Source of the DNA: DAIOHQ01 sp036744635
GTDB lineage: Bacteria > Planctomycetota > Phycisphaerae > Tepidisphaerales > Tepidisphaeraceae
Assembly: GCA_036744635.1 (NCBI GenBank)
Contig: DAIOHQ010000077.1
Location: forward strand, 1-18,915
Length of the DNA: 18,915 nt
Direction of reading: 5' to 3'
The notes below the pieces were generated by a model that made no database searches, was not told the origin of the DNA, and saw nothing but the letters and a program-made list of their open reading frames with translations. Below are positions 1 to 7,414 of the stretch, piece by piece; position 1 is the first letter of the stretch, and each line of letters begins with the position of its first letter. The translations under genes and the position numbers were made by a program.

Positions 1-80
1 TCTTGTTTGGCAACTGCTGTTTCATTTGCTTAAAAAGTGCGAAAGTCGAACTAAGCGCCTGCAAGAAAACAAGACGTCTT

Positions 81-161
81 TTCACCACGGCACGGAGAAA
101 GCCTTTTGATTGTGACGCATCTGTCCCCGTCTCATCCGTCTCCGTGTCTCAGTGTCTCCGT
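81..161. repeat. octamer-repeat hairpin element downstream of the AtuA operon
   Basis: Three tandem 8-bp units of the form GTCTCNGT lie at 138-161, preceded by a degenerate copy at 129-137. A complementary segment, ACGGCACGGAGAAA, lies at 87-100, so the transcript can fold back. The element starts just after the last minus-strand gene ends and could act as a 3' stabiliser or weak terminator, though no U-tract is evident. A second element with the same 8-bp period lies at 1972-2045. The rest of positions 1-180 shows no convincing gene; AAGACGTCTT at 71-80 is a 10-bp palindrome of unknown meaning. Confidence 0.6.
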
Positions 162-180
162 GTTTTTCCGGGAGAGAGCT

Positions 181-540
181 CTAGGCAACAGGAGTGCCCG
201 GCCGGGCTGCTTTCAATTCGTCCTCGCCGATCTCAATTTCCATTTCCAACAGCGCCTGTCCCAGCGCTTTGCCCTGGGCGTCGATGCGCAGGGAGAGGCT
301 TCCGCCGCCGTCGAGAATATCGAACAGGAGAAAATTGAGGGCGCCAAGGTTGGGGAGTTCGAATCGCTGCACCCGCGAGGGCGTGAGGCCCTTGAAAAAG
401 CCGGCAACCGCCTTGGCCGTCAGAATCTCTCGCAGCGTCTCAAATCCAGCCGGCGTATACGCAATCACCCCGATGTTGGATGCCGCTCCCTTGTCGCCGC
501 TACGGGCGTAGGCGATCTCACCAAGTTGAATCCGCGGCAT
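181..540 (-). CDS. AtuA C-terminal-like small protein (ferredoxin-fold domain as a separate subunit)
   Basis: This 119-residue protein resembles the C-terminal domain that follows the main AtuA (former DUF1446) domain in acyclic terpene utilisation proteins. The recognisable part is the N-terminal stretch LGEIAYARSGDKGAASNIGV, where R-S-G-D-K-G is the family hallmark, followed by a short alpha/beta domain. In many bacteria this domain is fused to AtuA; here it is a separate gene starting 1 nt after the AtuA stop, with its own GGAGGTG ribosome site ending five bases before the ATG. Tight coupling suggests the two chains form one complex. Its biochemical role is unknown in the family. It is the last gene of the minus-strand operon and is followed by an octamer-repeat element. 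The domain assignment is by recalled motif, not by search. Confidence 0.8.
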   Translation of the reverse strand: MPRIQLGEIAYARSGDKGAASNIGVIAYTPAGFETLREILTAKAVAGFFKGLTPSRVQRFELPNLGALNFLLFDILDGGGSLSLRIDAQGKALGQALLEMEIEIGEDELKAARPGTPVA

Positions 541-541
541 C

Positions 542-1942
542 TCACACCTCCAGAAATTCCACCTGCGTCGCGATGGCCGCGCGCCCGATCAGCGTTGGCC
601 AGTAACCGAACACTTCGTGGACGGCGGGTCTGCCCTCGGCGTATCCCGTCACTCCCTGCGGCCCGGCCGTCACCAGCGGCATGAGCTGCCGCGTGAAATA
701 TTCCACCACCTCGCGGCGCTGATCTCCCAGGGAAATTCGCAGCACGGTCTCCAGCAAGTCCTCCGGCCGGGTGTTCACCGCGTGGCCAACCACCGCCCCG
801 GTCCCAAGACACTCGACCAGCCAGCGCTGCGGGGAGTGGCCGCTCTCTTCCATCTTCTTCAGGACCACCTCGCCGCACGCCTGCGCCTTATGGATGACAT
901 CGCGGCCGAACAGGGTGAGCATCCCGGCCGCGCGATAACCGGCGCCATAGGTGGCGCTGACCTTGTACGTCGGTGGCGGAGACGATCCTTGAGCGCCGCT
1001 CACGCGCACGCGATCGTGGCCGAGGTCATCCACCCGCAAGTTGAGAAAGGAAACCGTCGCGTCGGGGCTGAGATACTTCGCTGGATCCCCAATCTCGTAG
1101 AGAAGCTGTTCCTTGACCGCGCGCTCGGTGACGCGGCCGCCGGTGTTGGCCGGCTTGGTGACGACGCACGAGCCGTCATCGGCGATCTCGACGATCGGGA
1201 AGCCGATGTGCGCCTTGTCGGGGATATCAAGCCAATCCGTGCTGATCCCGCCGGTCACCTGCGCCCCGCACTCGATGAGATGGCCGGCCACCGTCGCCCC
1301 GGCGATGCGGGAATAATCATCCAGCGCCCAGCCGAAATGGGCCGCCGCCGGCGCGACCGTGAGGCTGGGATCGGCCAGCCGCCCGGTGATGACGATGTCC
1401 GCCCCAGCCCGCAGCGCCTCGACGACCGCGGCGGCGCCGAGATAGGCGCTGGCGGTGGTCAGGCGGTCGGCGATGGTGGCGATGGATGCGCCGGTCTCGA
1501 GATGGGAGAAGCCGGATTCGCCACCCACCAACCGTTCGCGGATCTTCGGCAGGACATCGTCTCCGGTGACGACCGCGAGCCGAAGTCCAGTGCATCCCGC
1601 GCTCTTCATCGCCTCTGCGCATGCCGCCGCGCACGCCGGCGCATTCAATCCTCCACCGTTGCTCACTACCCGAAACTTTCGTCCACCCTTCCACAGCGGC
1701 GCCAGCGATCCCACCGCCCGCACGAAATCCCCCGCGTATCCCAGCGACGGGTTGCGCTCGCGCTGCTTGGCGAGAATCGACATCGACACTTCGGCGAGAT
1801 AATCGAGGGTGAGATAATCCAGGCCCGGCGTCTGCTGCACAACCCGCAGCGGCGCCTCTGGATCATCACCCCAGAAGCCGGAGGCATTGGCTATTCTTAC
1901 GATGCCCATGTGCGCGTCCTGTTCAGCCGGATCAGCACTCAT
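542..1942 (-). CDS. AtuA-family protein (acyclic terpene utilisation, former DUF1446)
   Basis: This 466-residue protein has the conserved AtuA blocks in order: RIANASGFWGD near the N-terminus, LDYLTLDYLAEVSMSIL, VSNGGGLN, VVTGDDV, GADIVITGRLADPSL and HLIECGAQVTGG. AtuA proteins are encoded with acyl-CoA carboxylase genes in acyclic terpene or branched-acid degradation clusters, but their exact reaction is not established. The start at 1942 is chosen because GAGGAGG stands about seven bases upstream; the frame is open further back to 2107, but that part is repeat-derived sequence overlapping the previous gene. The protein seems to lack the usual C-terminal domain, which is encoded by the next gene. 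It follows the carboxyltransferase gene after a gap of about 107 bp filled by an inverted octamer repeat. Confidence is high for the family and low for the substrate. Confidence 0.88.
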   Translation of the reverse strand: MSADPAEQDAHMGIVRIANASGFWGDDPEAPLRVVQQTPGLDYLTLDYLAEVSMSILAKQRERNPSLGYAGDFVRAVGSLAPLWKGGRKFRVVSNGGGLNAPACAAACAEAMKSAGCTGLRLAVVTGDDVLPKIRERLVGGESGFSHLETGASIATIADRLTTASAYLGAAAVVEALRAGADIVITGRLADPSLTVAPAAAHFGWALDDYSRIAGATVAGHLIECGAQVTGGISTDWLDIPDKAHIGFPIVEIADDGSCVVTKPANTGGRVTERAVKEQLLYEIGDPAKYLSPDATVSFLNLRVDDLGHDRVRVSGAQGSSPPPTYKVSATYGAGYRAAGMLTLFGRDVIHKAQACGEVVLKKMEESGHSPQRWLVECLGTGAVVGHAVNTRPEDLLETVLRISLGDQRREVVEYFTRQLMPLVTAGPQGVTGYAEGRPAVHEVFGYWPTLIGRAAIATQVEFLEV

Positions 1943-1971
1943 CCGTTCCCCTCCTCGAATAATATGCGGAG

Positions 1972-2045
1972 GGCACAAAGGCACATAGGCACGAAGGCAC
2001 GAAGTGAAATCCCCTTCGTGCCTGCGTGCCTGCGTGCCTCCGTGC
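1972..2045. repeat. inverted octamer-repeat hairpin (4 x 8 bp per arm)
   Basis: The left arm has four tandem 8-bp units, GGCACAAA, GGCACATA and GGCACGAA twice (1972-2003). The right arm has four units related to CTKCGTGC (2014-2045). The arms are complementary over about 33 bp with a few mismatches around a 9-nt loop (2005-2013). The element fills the space between the carboxyltransferase stop (2050) and the ribosome site of the AtuA gene (start 1942). The transcript would carry a long hairpin that could stabilise the upstream message or alter the ratio of the two proteins. There is no U-tract, so it is unlikely to be a strong intrinsic terminator. Confidence 0.85.
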
Positions 2046-2049
2046 CTTC

Positions 2050-3666
2050 CTACACCTGCAGCACGCCCGCGCGAAAGCCACCGGTTGGCCTCGGCCGGGT
2101 CGCGCATTGCAACGCTTCAATAAGGATTTCCCGCGTCCGGTGCGGGGGAATAATGGCATCCACCCAACCCCGCGCCGCGGCGTAGCGGATGTCGGTTTGC
2201 CTTTCGTAGTCTGATTTAACGGCATCGCCAAGCTGTTTGATCTGCCGCGGCGACAGCGTCTTGCCCGTCCGCTCGGCCTGGCGCTGCCGCAGGGCCAGCA
2301 GCGTGCCGGCGGCCTGCTCAGCGCCCATGACGGCGTACTTGGCGCTCGGCCACGCGAACATGAACACCGGATCGAACGCCTTGCCGCACAGGGCATAATT
2401 TCCCGCGCCAAAGGAGCCGCCGACAATGATCGTGATTTTCGGGACCGCGGCATTGGCCACGGCATTCACCAGCTTCGCCCCATTCTTGATGATGCCGCGC
2501 TGCTCGGAATCGCGGCCGACCATGAATCCCTGCACATCCTGAAAAAACAGCAGCGGCAATCCCCCCTGGCTGCAGTCCATCACAAAGCGGGCGGCCTTGT
2601 CGGCGCTGTCGTGATAGATCACCCCGCCGATCTGCATCTCTTCGTGTTTCGGCCGGCAGCGGTGATGCTGGTTGGCCACGATCCCCACCTTTCGACCGCC
2701 GATTGCGGCGTAGGCGCACACCAGCGTCTGGCCATAGTCCGCCTTGTATTCGTGCAGCGAAGAAAAATCGACGATGCAGTCGAGCAGGTCGCGCACGTCA
2801 TATTCCTTGCGGCCATCCACGCTGACCATGTCGTACAAGTCCCTGGCATCCCGCCCCGGCACATGCGCGGCAGACGGCGCCGTCGCCTCGGCGGGCAGCA
2901 GATCCACCAGCGCCCGCAGGCGCTCAAGGCAAGCCTCGTCGTTGGGCTCCATAAAATCGATTGTCCCGCTGATCTCCGCGTGCATCTTCGCTCCCCCAAG
3001 CTCAGCGGCGTCCACCACCTGCCCAATGGCCGCCTTCACCAGGGCCGGGCCGGCCAGATACAGCTCGCTGTCGGCGGTCATCAGCAGCTTGTCGCAGAGC
3101 ACGGGAAGATAGGCTCCGCCGGCCACACAGTTGCCCATGATGGCCGCGATCTGCGGCACGCCGGCCGCGGAAAGCACCGCGTTGTTGCGAAAAATCCGGC
3201 CAAAGTCATCCTCATCGGGAAAAATCTCATCCTGCATCGGCAAAAAGACGCCGGCCGAATCCACCAGATAAAGCAGGGGAAGGTTGCACTGCGCGGCGAT
3301 GTGCTGGGCGCGGAGGACTTTCTTCACCGTCGCGGGGAAGAACGCGCCGGCCTTCACCGTGGCATCGTTGGCGACGATCATGCAGCGGCGACCGTGGACA
3401 ATGCCAATGCCGGTGACAACGCCGGCGGCTGGAGTTTCGCCGACATCGGGATACATCTCAAACGCGGCCCACAGCCCGATCTCCAGAAACTCACTCCCAC
3501 CGTCGAGCAACCGCTCCAGCCGTTCGCGCACCGGCAGGCGGCCGAGCTTGCGCTGCCGCTGCGTTCCCGCCTCGCCGCCGCCCTGGCGCAAGACCTGCTC
3601 CTGGCGCTCGATCTGCTCGGTGAGGTGGCGCAGGGTGATCACTTGCTCATCGCCGGCTTCGATCAC
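2050..3666 (-). CDS. acyl-CoA carboxylase carboxyltransferase beta subunit (MccB/AtuC type)
   Basis: This 538-residue protein is the carboxyltransferase subunit of a biotin-dependent acyl-CoA carboxylase, moving CO2 from carboxybiotin to an acyl-CoA. N-domain signatures are LVDSAGVFLPMQDEIFPDED, FGRIFRNNA and MGNCVAGGAYLPVLCD. C-domain signatures are FFQDVQGFMVG, IIKNGAKLVNAVANAAVPK and GGSFGAGNYALCGKAFDP, the last typical of methylcrotonyl- and geranyl-CoA carboxylases. Length matches that family (about 535). The start is a GTG at 3666 in a GTGA overlap with the preceding gene's stop, with GGAGGA 3 nt upstream; no ATG fits. The biotin carboxylase/BCCP subunit is absent from the window, so it must be encoded elsewhere. 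The AtuA neighbours favour a branched or isoprenoid-like acyl-CoA, but methylcrotonyl-CoA is equally possible. Confidence 0.9.
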   Translation of the reverse strand: MIEAGDEQVITLRHLTEQIERQEQVLRQGGGEAGTQRQRKLGRLPVRERLERLLDGGSEFLEIGLWAAFEMYPDVGETPAAGVVTGIGIVHGRRCMIVANDATVKAGAFFPATVKKVLRAQHIAAQCNLPLLYLVDSAGVFLPMQDEIFPDEDDFGRIFRNNAVLSAAGVPQIAAIMGNCVAGGAYLPVLCDKLLMTADSELYLAGPALVKAAIGQVVDAAELGGAKMHAEISGTIDFMEPNDEACLERLRALVDLLPAEATAPSAAHVPGRDARDLYDMVSVDGRKEYDVRDLLDCIVDFSSLHEYKADYGQTLVCAYAAIGGRKVGIVANQHHRCRPKHEEMQIGGVIYHDSADKAARFVMDCSQGGLPLLFFQDVQGFMVGRDSEQRGIIKNGAKLVNAVANAAVPKITIIVGGSFGAGNYALCGKAFDPVFMFAWPSAKYAVMGAEQAAGTLLALRQRQAERTGKTLSPRQIKQLGDAVKSDYERQTDIRYAAARGWVDAIIPPHRTREILIEALQCATRPRPTGGFRAGVLQV

Positions 3667-4625
3667 GCTTCCTCCGGATGCAATTGATACCACCCTTTGC
3701 CGTCGCGGGTTGCCCGCTGCAGCGGATTGCCCGGCTCGTGATCCAGCACGAGCAGCCATCCCTGTCGCACCGCTTCTTCGAGATACCAGTGCCGGCTGAC
3801 GGTGCTCATAAACGGTTCCTGATCGTAGGCCATGTTGTAGGCCGCCCCCACGTGGTGAATGGTGGGCAACACATCCGGGCCGAAGACGACAGTCCGGCCG
3901 CGATCGTCGGTGAATTTAACCGCCTGCTGCGCCCAGGTATGGCCGGGCACGACGAAAACCGAAATGCCTGGAAGCACCTCCGTTTCCCGTTCCCGTACCG
4001 ACGTCGCGGGCAACTCATCGCGCTGCGGGATGTACCCCGGCGCGAACGGCTGCGGCGAATCGATCAGTCGAAGTTGTTGCCGTAAAGGTTCCAGGTTCTC
4101 CTTGAGATACGTGCGCGTCATCGTCGACCGGTTGGCCAGTGCATCCTCCCATTCGCGGCGCTGCACGATGACGGCGGCATTGGGGAATGTGCGCTTGACC
4201 CCCATCCCATTCCCGGCCGTCCAATCGGACTTTTCTCCTGCGCGGGTGCGCCGCGTCGCCCCTCCGGCGTGGTCAAAGTGCAGATGGGTGACGATGACGT
4301 GATCTACTTTTTCACACGGCCAGCCGGCGCTCTGCAAGGCCGACTCGACGGTAACATCGCCCAGCCCGAAGATGTCGCTCATCTTCGTATCCAACTTATC
4401 CCCGCTGCCGGTCTCGATCAGAATGTTCGACTTTCCGTCCACCTCCTCCAGCAGCAGGCAGTTATGCGCCACCACAACGCGCCCGCGCTCGTCGGCGGCA
4501 ATCATCTTCTGCCATACCACCCGCGGCACCACCCCGAACATGCTGCCGCCATCGAGGCGCAGCGGCCCGGCGCGGATAAGCTGCCAGCGGTATTGCGGCG
4601 AACCGCCCTCCGATTTTGTCTCCAT
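3663..4625 (-). CDS. metallo-beta-lactamase-fold hydrolase
   Basis: This 320-residue cytoplasmic protein has the zinc-binding motif H114-x-H116-x-D118-H119 (THLHFDHAGG), then H229 in PGHT, D251 in FGPD and H296 in LDHE. That is a full dinuclear metal site of the metallo-beta-lactamase superfamily, closest in style to lactonase or quorum-quenching-type hydrolases. It carries no signal peptide. The start at 4625 is supported by AGGGGAG about five bases upstream; the frame remains open to 4760, but that part is hairpin repeat. Its stop overlaps the GTG of the carboxyltransferase gene, so it belongs to the operon. A role in opening a lactone or cleaving a thioester of the pathway is plausible but inferred only from context. 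Confidence 0.85.
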   Translation of the reverse strand: METKSEGGSPQYRWQLIRAGPLRLDGGSMFGVVPRVVWQKMIAADERGRVVVAHNCLLLEEVDGKSNILIETGSGDKLDTKMSDIFGLGDVTVESALQSAGWPCEKVDHVIVTHLHFDHAGGATRRTRAGEKSDWTAGNGMGVKRTFPNAAVIVQRREWEDALANRSTMTRTYLKENLEPLRQQLRLIDSPQPFAPGYIPQRDELPATSVRERETEVLPGISVFVVPGHTWAQQAVKFTDDRGRTVVFGPDVLPTIHHVGAAYNMAYDQEPFMSTVSRHWYLEEAVRQGWLLVLDHEPGNPLQRATRDGKGWYQLHPEEA

Positions 4626-4654
4626 CGTACTCCCCTTCCATCCTAAATGGGTGG

Positions 4655-4698
4655 GGCAGACATTCTTGTCTGCCGTATGACAGGCATTCCTGCCTGTC
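4655..4698. repeat. tandem pair of perfect 8-bp hairpins
   Basis: GGCAGACA-TTCT-TGTCTGCC (4655-4674) is followed after four bases by GACAGGCA-TTCC-TGCCTGTC (4679-4698). Both stems are perfect 8 bp with 4-nt loops, and the units resemble each other. They occupy the 101-bp gap between the dioxygenase stop (4727) and the hydrolase start (4625). They look like a mobile palindromic repeat pair rather than a terminator, since neither stem is followed by a T-run on the minus strand. Confidence 0.85.
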
Positions 4699-4726
4699 GC
4701 GCGGCGCATGTGAGAAGACGCAACGC

Positions 4727-5494
4727 TCAGGTTCGTTTGTATGCAATCGCATAAAAACACAGCGTGCGCCCGGTCTTGTTCTTTTCCGACCGATGCCAGG
4801 TGTAATTGGTGAAGAACAAGCCGTCACCGGGATGCATGGGGATCAATATTTCCTTGGAATAATCGACGCGATCGAGCGGAATGCGGTGCCGCTTAAATGG
4901 CGTGCTCGATCGGCCGCCGAACGGCTTGGGATCATCGTAATAATCCTCGTGCTCGTCGAGCTTCCATCCGGCCTGTGAACCAGGCATGATCGCCAGGGCA
5001 ATCGAGTCTTTGCCGACGTCATCGGTGGGAATCCAGCAGTTGCAGCCAAGCTGTGGATTGATGCGCCAGTAATACGAATCCTGATGATAGAACGTCTGGC
5101 CGCCCTGCTCGGTGGTGATGTGCCTGCTCTTGATGCCGCACTGGTCGGTGAATCGCGCCACCGGCCCGCCAAGAATCTGCGACATCGCCGAGATCAGCCG
5201 GGGATGATCGGCGATATTCCGAAATGTCTCAGAGCGCTGCGCCGGGCCTTGAACGCCGGCCGGAATCCGCGTCCCCTTCTCATTGCGCACCGCGGATGGA
5301 TCGAGCCACTGGAAATACTCATCGGGCCAATCGTGGTTTCCCTCCTCGATATCGATCAGCGCCTCTCTGACCGGCGCCATCTCCTCCCGCGGTATCAGAC
5401 CACGAATCAAGCAATAGCCATCCTGCTTGTATTGGCGGGATTGCTCCTCCGTGAGCTGGACTGGATCGGTGGCGGCTGGCGCGGCTGCGGACAT
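4727..5494 (-). CDS. phytanoyl-CoA dioxygenase (PhyH)-family Fe(II)/2-oxoglutarate oxygenase
   Basis: This 255-residue protein shows the PhyH pattern: an N-terminal helix region with QDGYCLIRGLI, the iron ligands H137-x-D139 (FYHQD) and H234 (WHRS), and R243 about nine residues on, the expected 2-oxoglutarate carboxylate anchor. All catalytic residues are therefore present. Family members hydroxylate methyl-branched acyl-CoAs, ectoine or other small molecules. The start at 5494 is set by AAGGAG five bases upstream; in-frame starts further back (5521, 5548) lack such a site. It leads the run hydrolase, carboxyltransferase, AtuA, AtuA-C on the same strand, which fits a branched-chain acid or isoprenoid degradation pathway. 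The true substrate cannot be read from the sequence. Confidence 0.87.
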   Translation of the reverse strand: MSAAAPAATDPVQLTEEQSRQYKQDGYCLIRGLIPREEMAPVREALIDIEEGNHDWPDEYFQWLDPSAVRNEKGTRIPAGVQGPAQRSETFRNIADHPRLISAMSQILGGPVARFTDQCGIKSRHITTEQGGQTFYHQDSYYWRINPQLGCNCWIPTDDVGKDSIALAIMPGSQAGWKLDEHEDYYDDPKPFGGRSSTPFKRHRIPLDRVDYSKEILIPMHPGDGLFFTNYTWHRSEKNKTGRTLCFYAIAYKRT

Positions 5495-5550
5495 CGCTTC
5501 TCCTTGTGAAAGTACCGCCATGGTAATCGCGGGAGATGAGGCCGCCAAGA

Positions 5551-6195
5551 CTATTCCGGCTCATCGGGATTCTGCTGAAATGCTTCCCAGAATTCCAGAT
5601 ACTTGCCCCGGACGGACGGATCGAGCTGCTCAGCCATCTCGCGCGGGAGCTTGAGATGCCGGATCAGTTCCTGCACGTCGGCGAGATCCCTGAGCCGAGT
5701 CGGCGCGCTCAAACCAGAGGCGAGCTTCAATTCGATCAACTTCTCAAGCTTCAGGTAGCGGATGCCGCCGATCTCGACAGAAGCGGTCGCGGGATCGGGA
5801 AAGGCGACCGGCTTGGGCTTGCCATCGCCGGGATATTGCCCGGCGATGAGAAATTCAATGCGCACGCCGGTTTGGGTATCGCGCAGGTTCTTGCTGTGGG
5901 CAAACGGAGGGACGTAGCCAAGGCCGTCAAGCTGCTCTTTGACAACGCGGTGGCCTGTGGACGTGAGCAGAATGTCCACATCCGTTGTGGTTCGATCATA
6001 GCCGTGCGCGACAAGTGCCATACCCCCCACAACTGCGTAGGGAATCTCCAACTCCCGAAGCTTTTCGGTGATCGACTGCAAGGCGTGATGGACGGGGTCG
6101 TTTTTCATAAAAAAGCTGGCGGCCTGTTCCAGCGCGACGGTGCCACCGCGATGCATGATTCGGTCAAAGGCCTCCATGGAAATTGATTTCATCAT
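5551..6195 (-). CDS. nucleotidyltransferase-fold protein (AbiEii/MNT-like)
   Basis: This protein of about 214 residues contains YAVVGGMALVAHGYDRTTTD followed by VDILL, the G-G...D-x-D signature of minimal nucleotidyltransferases, in a 200-residue context similar to AbiEii-type or uncharacterised nucleotidyltransferase proteins. A later conserved stretch, RYLKLEKLIELKLASG, is typical of this group. No partner antitoxin (AbiEi) or HEPN gene is adjacent, so a toxin-antitoxin role is not supported. The start is uncertain: ATG codons at 6195, 6192 and 6177 are possible and none has a clear ribosome site; TTG at 6210 is also in frame. It ends 56 bp before the dioxygenase gene and is divergent from aroB across a short spacer with a tandem repeat. 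Confidence 0.7.
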   Translation of the reverse strand: MMKSISMEAFDRIMHRGGTVALEQAASFFMKNDPVHHALQSITEKLRELEIPYAVVGGMALVAHGYDRTTTDVDILLTSTGHRVVKEQLDGLGYVPPFAHSKNLRDTQTGVRIEFLIAGQYPGDGKPKPVAFPDPATASVEIGGIRYLKLEKLIELKLASGLSAPTRLRDLADVQELIRHLKLPREMAEQLDPSVRGKYLEFWEAFQQNPDEPE

Positions 6196-6208
6196 CAATA
6201 GTGATTTC

Positions 6209-6234
6209 AATCAAGCTCGAATCAAGCTCGAATC
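6209..6234. repeat. 11-bp tandem repeat in the divergent aroB spacer
   Basis: AATCAAGCTCG occurs twice in tandem (6209-6230), followed by a partial third copy, AATC. It lies in the 77-bp region between the divergent nucleotidyltransferase gene and aroB. One helical-turn spacing between copies is compatible with a regulator site, but there is no further evidence. No clear -35/-10 pair was recognised for either gene. Confidence 0.5.
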
Positions 6235-6272
6235 GGTAGATTCCTCTACACCCAAGGCGGTTCATCGCTACA

Positions 6273-7370
6273 ATGCCGGCCATGACCGAGCTGATTTCGG
6301 TGGAAGTTCCGGGCGCCCACTACGACGTCATGGTCGAGGCAGGCCTGCTTTCGCGCGTGGGACAGAAGGTCTCCGGCCTGACCCGCTCGAAAAAAGTCGG
6401 CATCATCACCGACTCGCACGTCGGCCCGATGCACCTGCAGACCCTGCGCATCTCGCTGGAAGAGTTGGGCATCGAAGCCATCGAGGCGACGATTCCCGCC
6501 GGTGAAGACCACAAGACGATGGAACACTTGATGCCGGTGTTCGACCGGTTTCTCGGCGCCAAGATCGACCGCAACACCCCGCTCATCGCCCTCGGCGGCG
6601 GCATGATCGGCGACATGACCGGCTTCGTCGCGGCCACCATCCTGCGCGGCGTGCCTTTCATGCAGGTCCCGACCTCGCTGCTGGCCATGGTCGATGCCAG
6701 CGTCGGCGGAAAGACGGGCATCAACCACGCGGTGGGGAAAAATCTCATCGGCGCATTTCACCAGCCCATCGCCGTCTTCATCGACCCCGAGCTGCTCAAG
6801 ACGCTTCCGCCCAGCGAGCTGCGCAGCGGCCTGGCCGAGTGCATCAAGCACGATATCATTCGCGATGCCCAGGGATTTGCCCGCCTGGAACAGAGCATCC
6901 ACCGGGCGCTGGAATTGGACATCGAATACCTGGCCGGATTGGTCGCCCATAACATCGCCCTCAAGGCCCGCATCGTCGCGGCCGATCCGTTTGAGCGCGG
7001 AGAGCGGGCCCATCTCAATCTCGGCCACACCTTCGGCCATGCCATCGAAATCGTCTCAAAATATTCCTATTCCCACGGCGAATGCGTCGCTTTGGGTATG
7101 GTTGCCGCCGCGTACACCGCCCAACAACTGGGGCTATTGAATGAGCCTTCGCGCCACCGCATCATCAACACAATCTCCAAGGCCGGCCTGCCCACGGCGG
7201 GGTTGAAGCTGGACGTGAAAGATCTGATCGACGCGATGGCCTTCGACAAGAAAATAAAGGCCGGCAAGCTGCGCTTCATTCTCCCCGATGGCATCGGCAA
7301 AGCGGTAATTCGCGATGATGTCCCGATCGAGCTGGTGAAAGAAGCCCTCGAACAACTTGCGACGAAATAA
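6273..7370 (+). CDS. aroB: 3-dehydroquinate synthase
   Basis: AroB converts DAHP to 3-dehydroquinate, the second step of the shikimate pathway, using NAD and a divalent metal. The 365-residue sequence carries the whole signature set: ALGGGMIGDMTGFVAA (107-121), PTSLLAMVDASVGGKTGIN (133-151), the metal ligand region LAEC (E189), GHTFGH (251-256) and SHGE (H268). Length is normal for the family. ATG codons at 6273 and 6282 are both possible; AAGGCGG at 6254-6260 sits 12 bases before the first, so 6273 is taken. It is followed at 44 bp by dprA on the same strand. The enzyme of the preceding step, aroF, is encoded nearby on the opposite strand. Confidence 0.97.
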   Translation: MPAMTELISVEVPGAHYDVMVEAGLLSRVGQKVSGLTRSKKVGIITDSHVGPMHLQTLRISLEELGIEAIEATIPAGEDHKTMEHLMPVFDRFLGAKIDRNTPLIALGGGMIGDMTGFVAATILRGVPFMQVPTSLLAMVDASVGGKTGINHAVGKNLIGAFHQPIAVFIDPELLKTLPPSELRSGLAECIKHDIIRDAQGFARLEQSIHRALELDIEYLAGLVAHNIALKARIVAADPFERGERAHLNLGHTFGHAIEIVSKYSYSHGECVALGMVAAAYTAQQLGLLNEPSRHRIINTISKAGLPTAGLKLDVKDLIDAMAFDKKIKAGKLRFILPDGIGKAVIRDDVPIELVKEALEQLATK

Positions 7371-7414
7371 TGTTCAGATGCCGTTGCGGTTTGGCGAAGT
7401 GACAAAGGGTACAC

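Noticed and set aside
1972..2045. Possible CRISPR-like array
   Set aside because: Units are 8 bp, contiguous and inverted around a centre; there are no spacers and no cas genes.
617..3687. Long plus-strand open frames opposite the AtuA and carboxyltransferase genes
   Set aside because: They are antisense shadows expected in GC-rich DNA; the opposite strand encodes clearly recognised, full-length families.
5551..6195. AbiE toxin-antitoxin pair
   Set aside because: Only a nucleotidyltransferase-like gene is present; no AbiEi-type antitoxin lies next to it.
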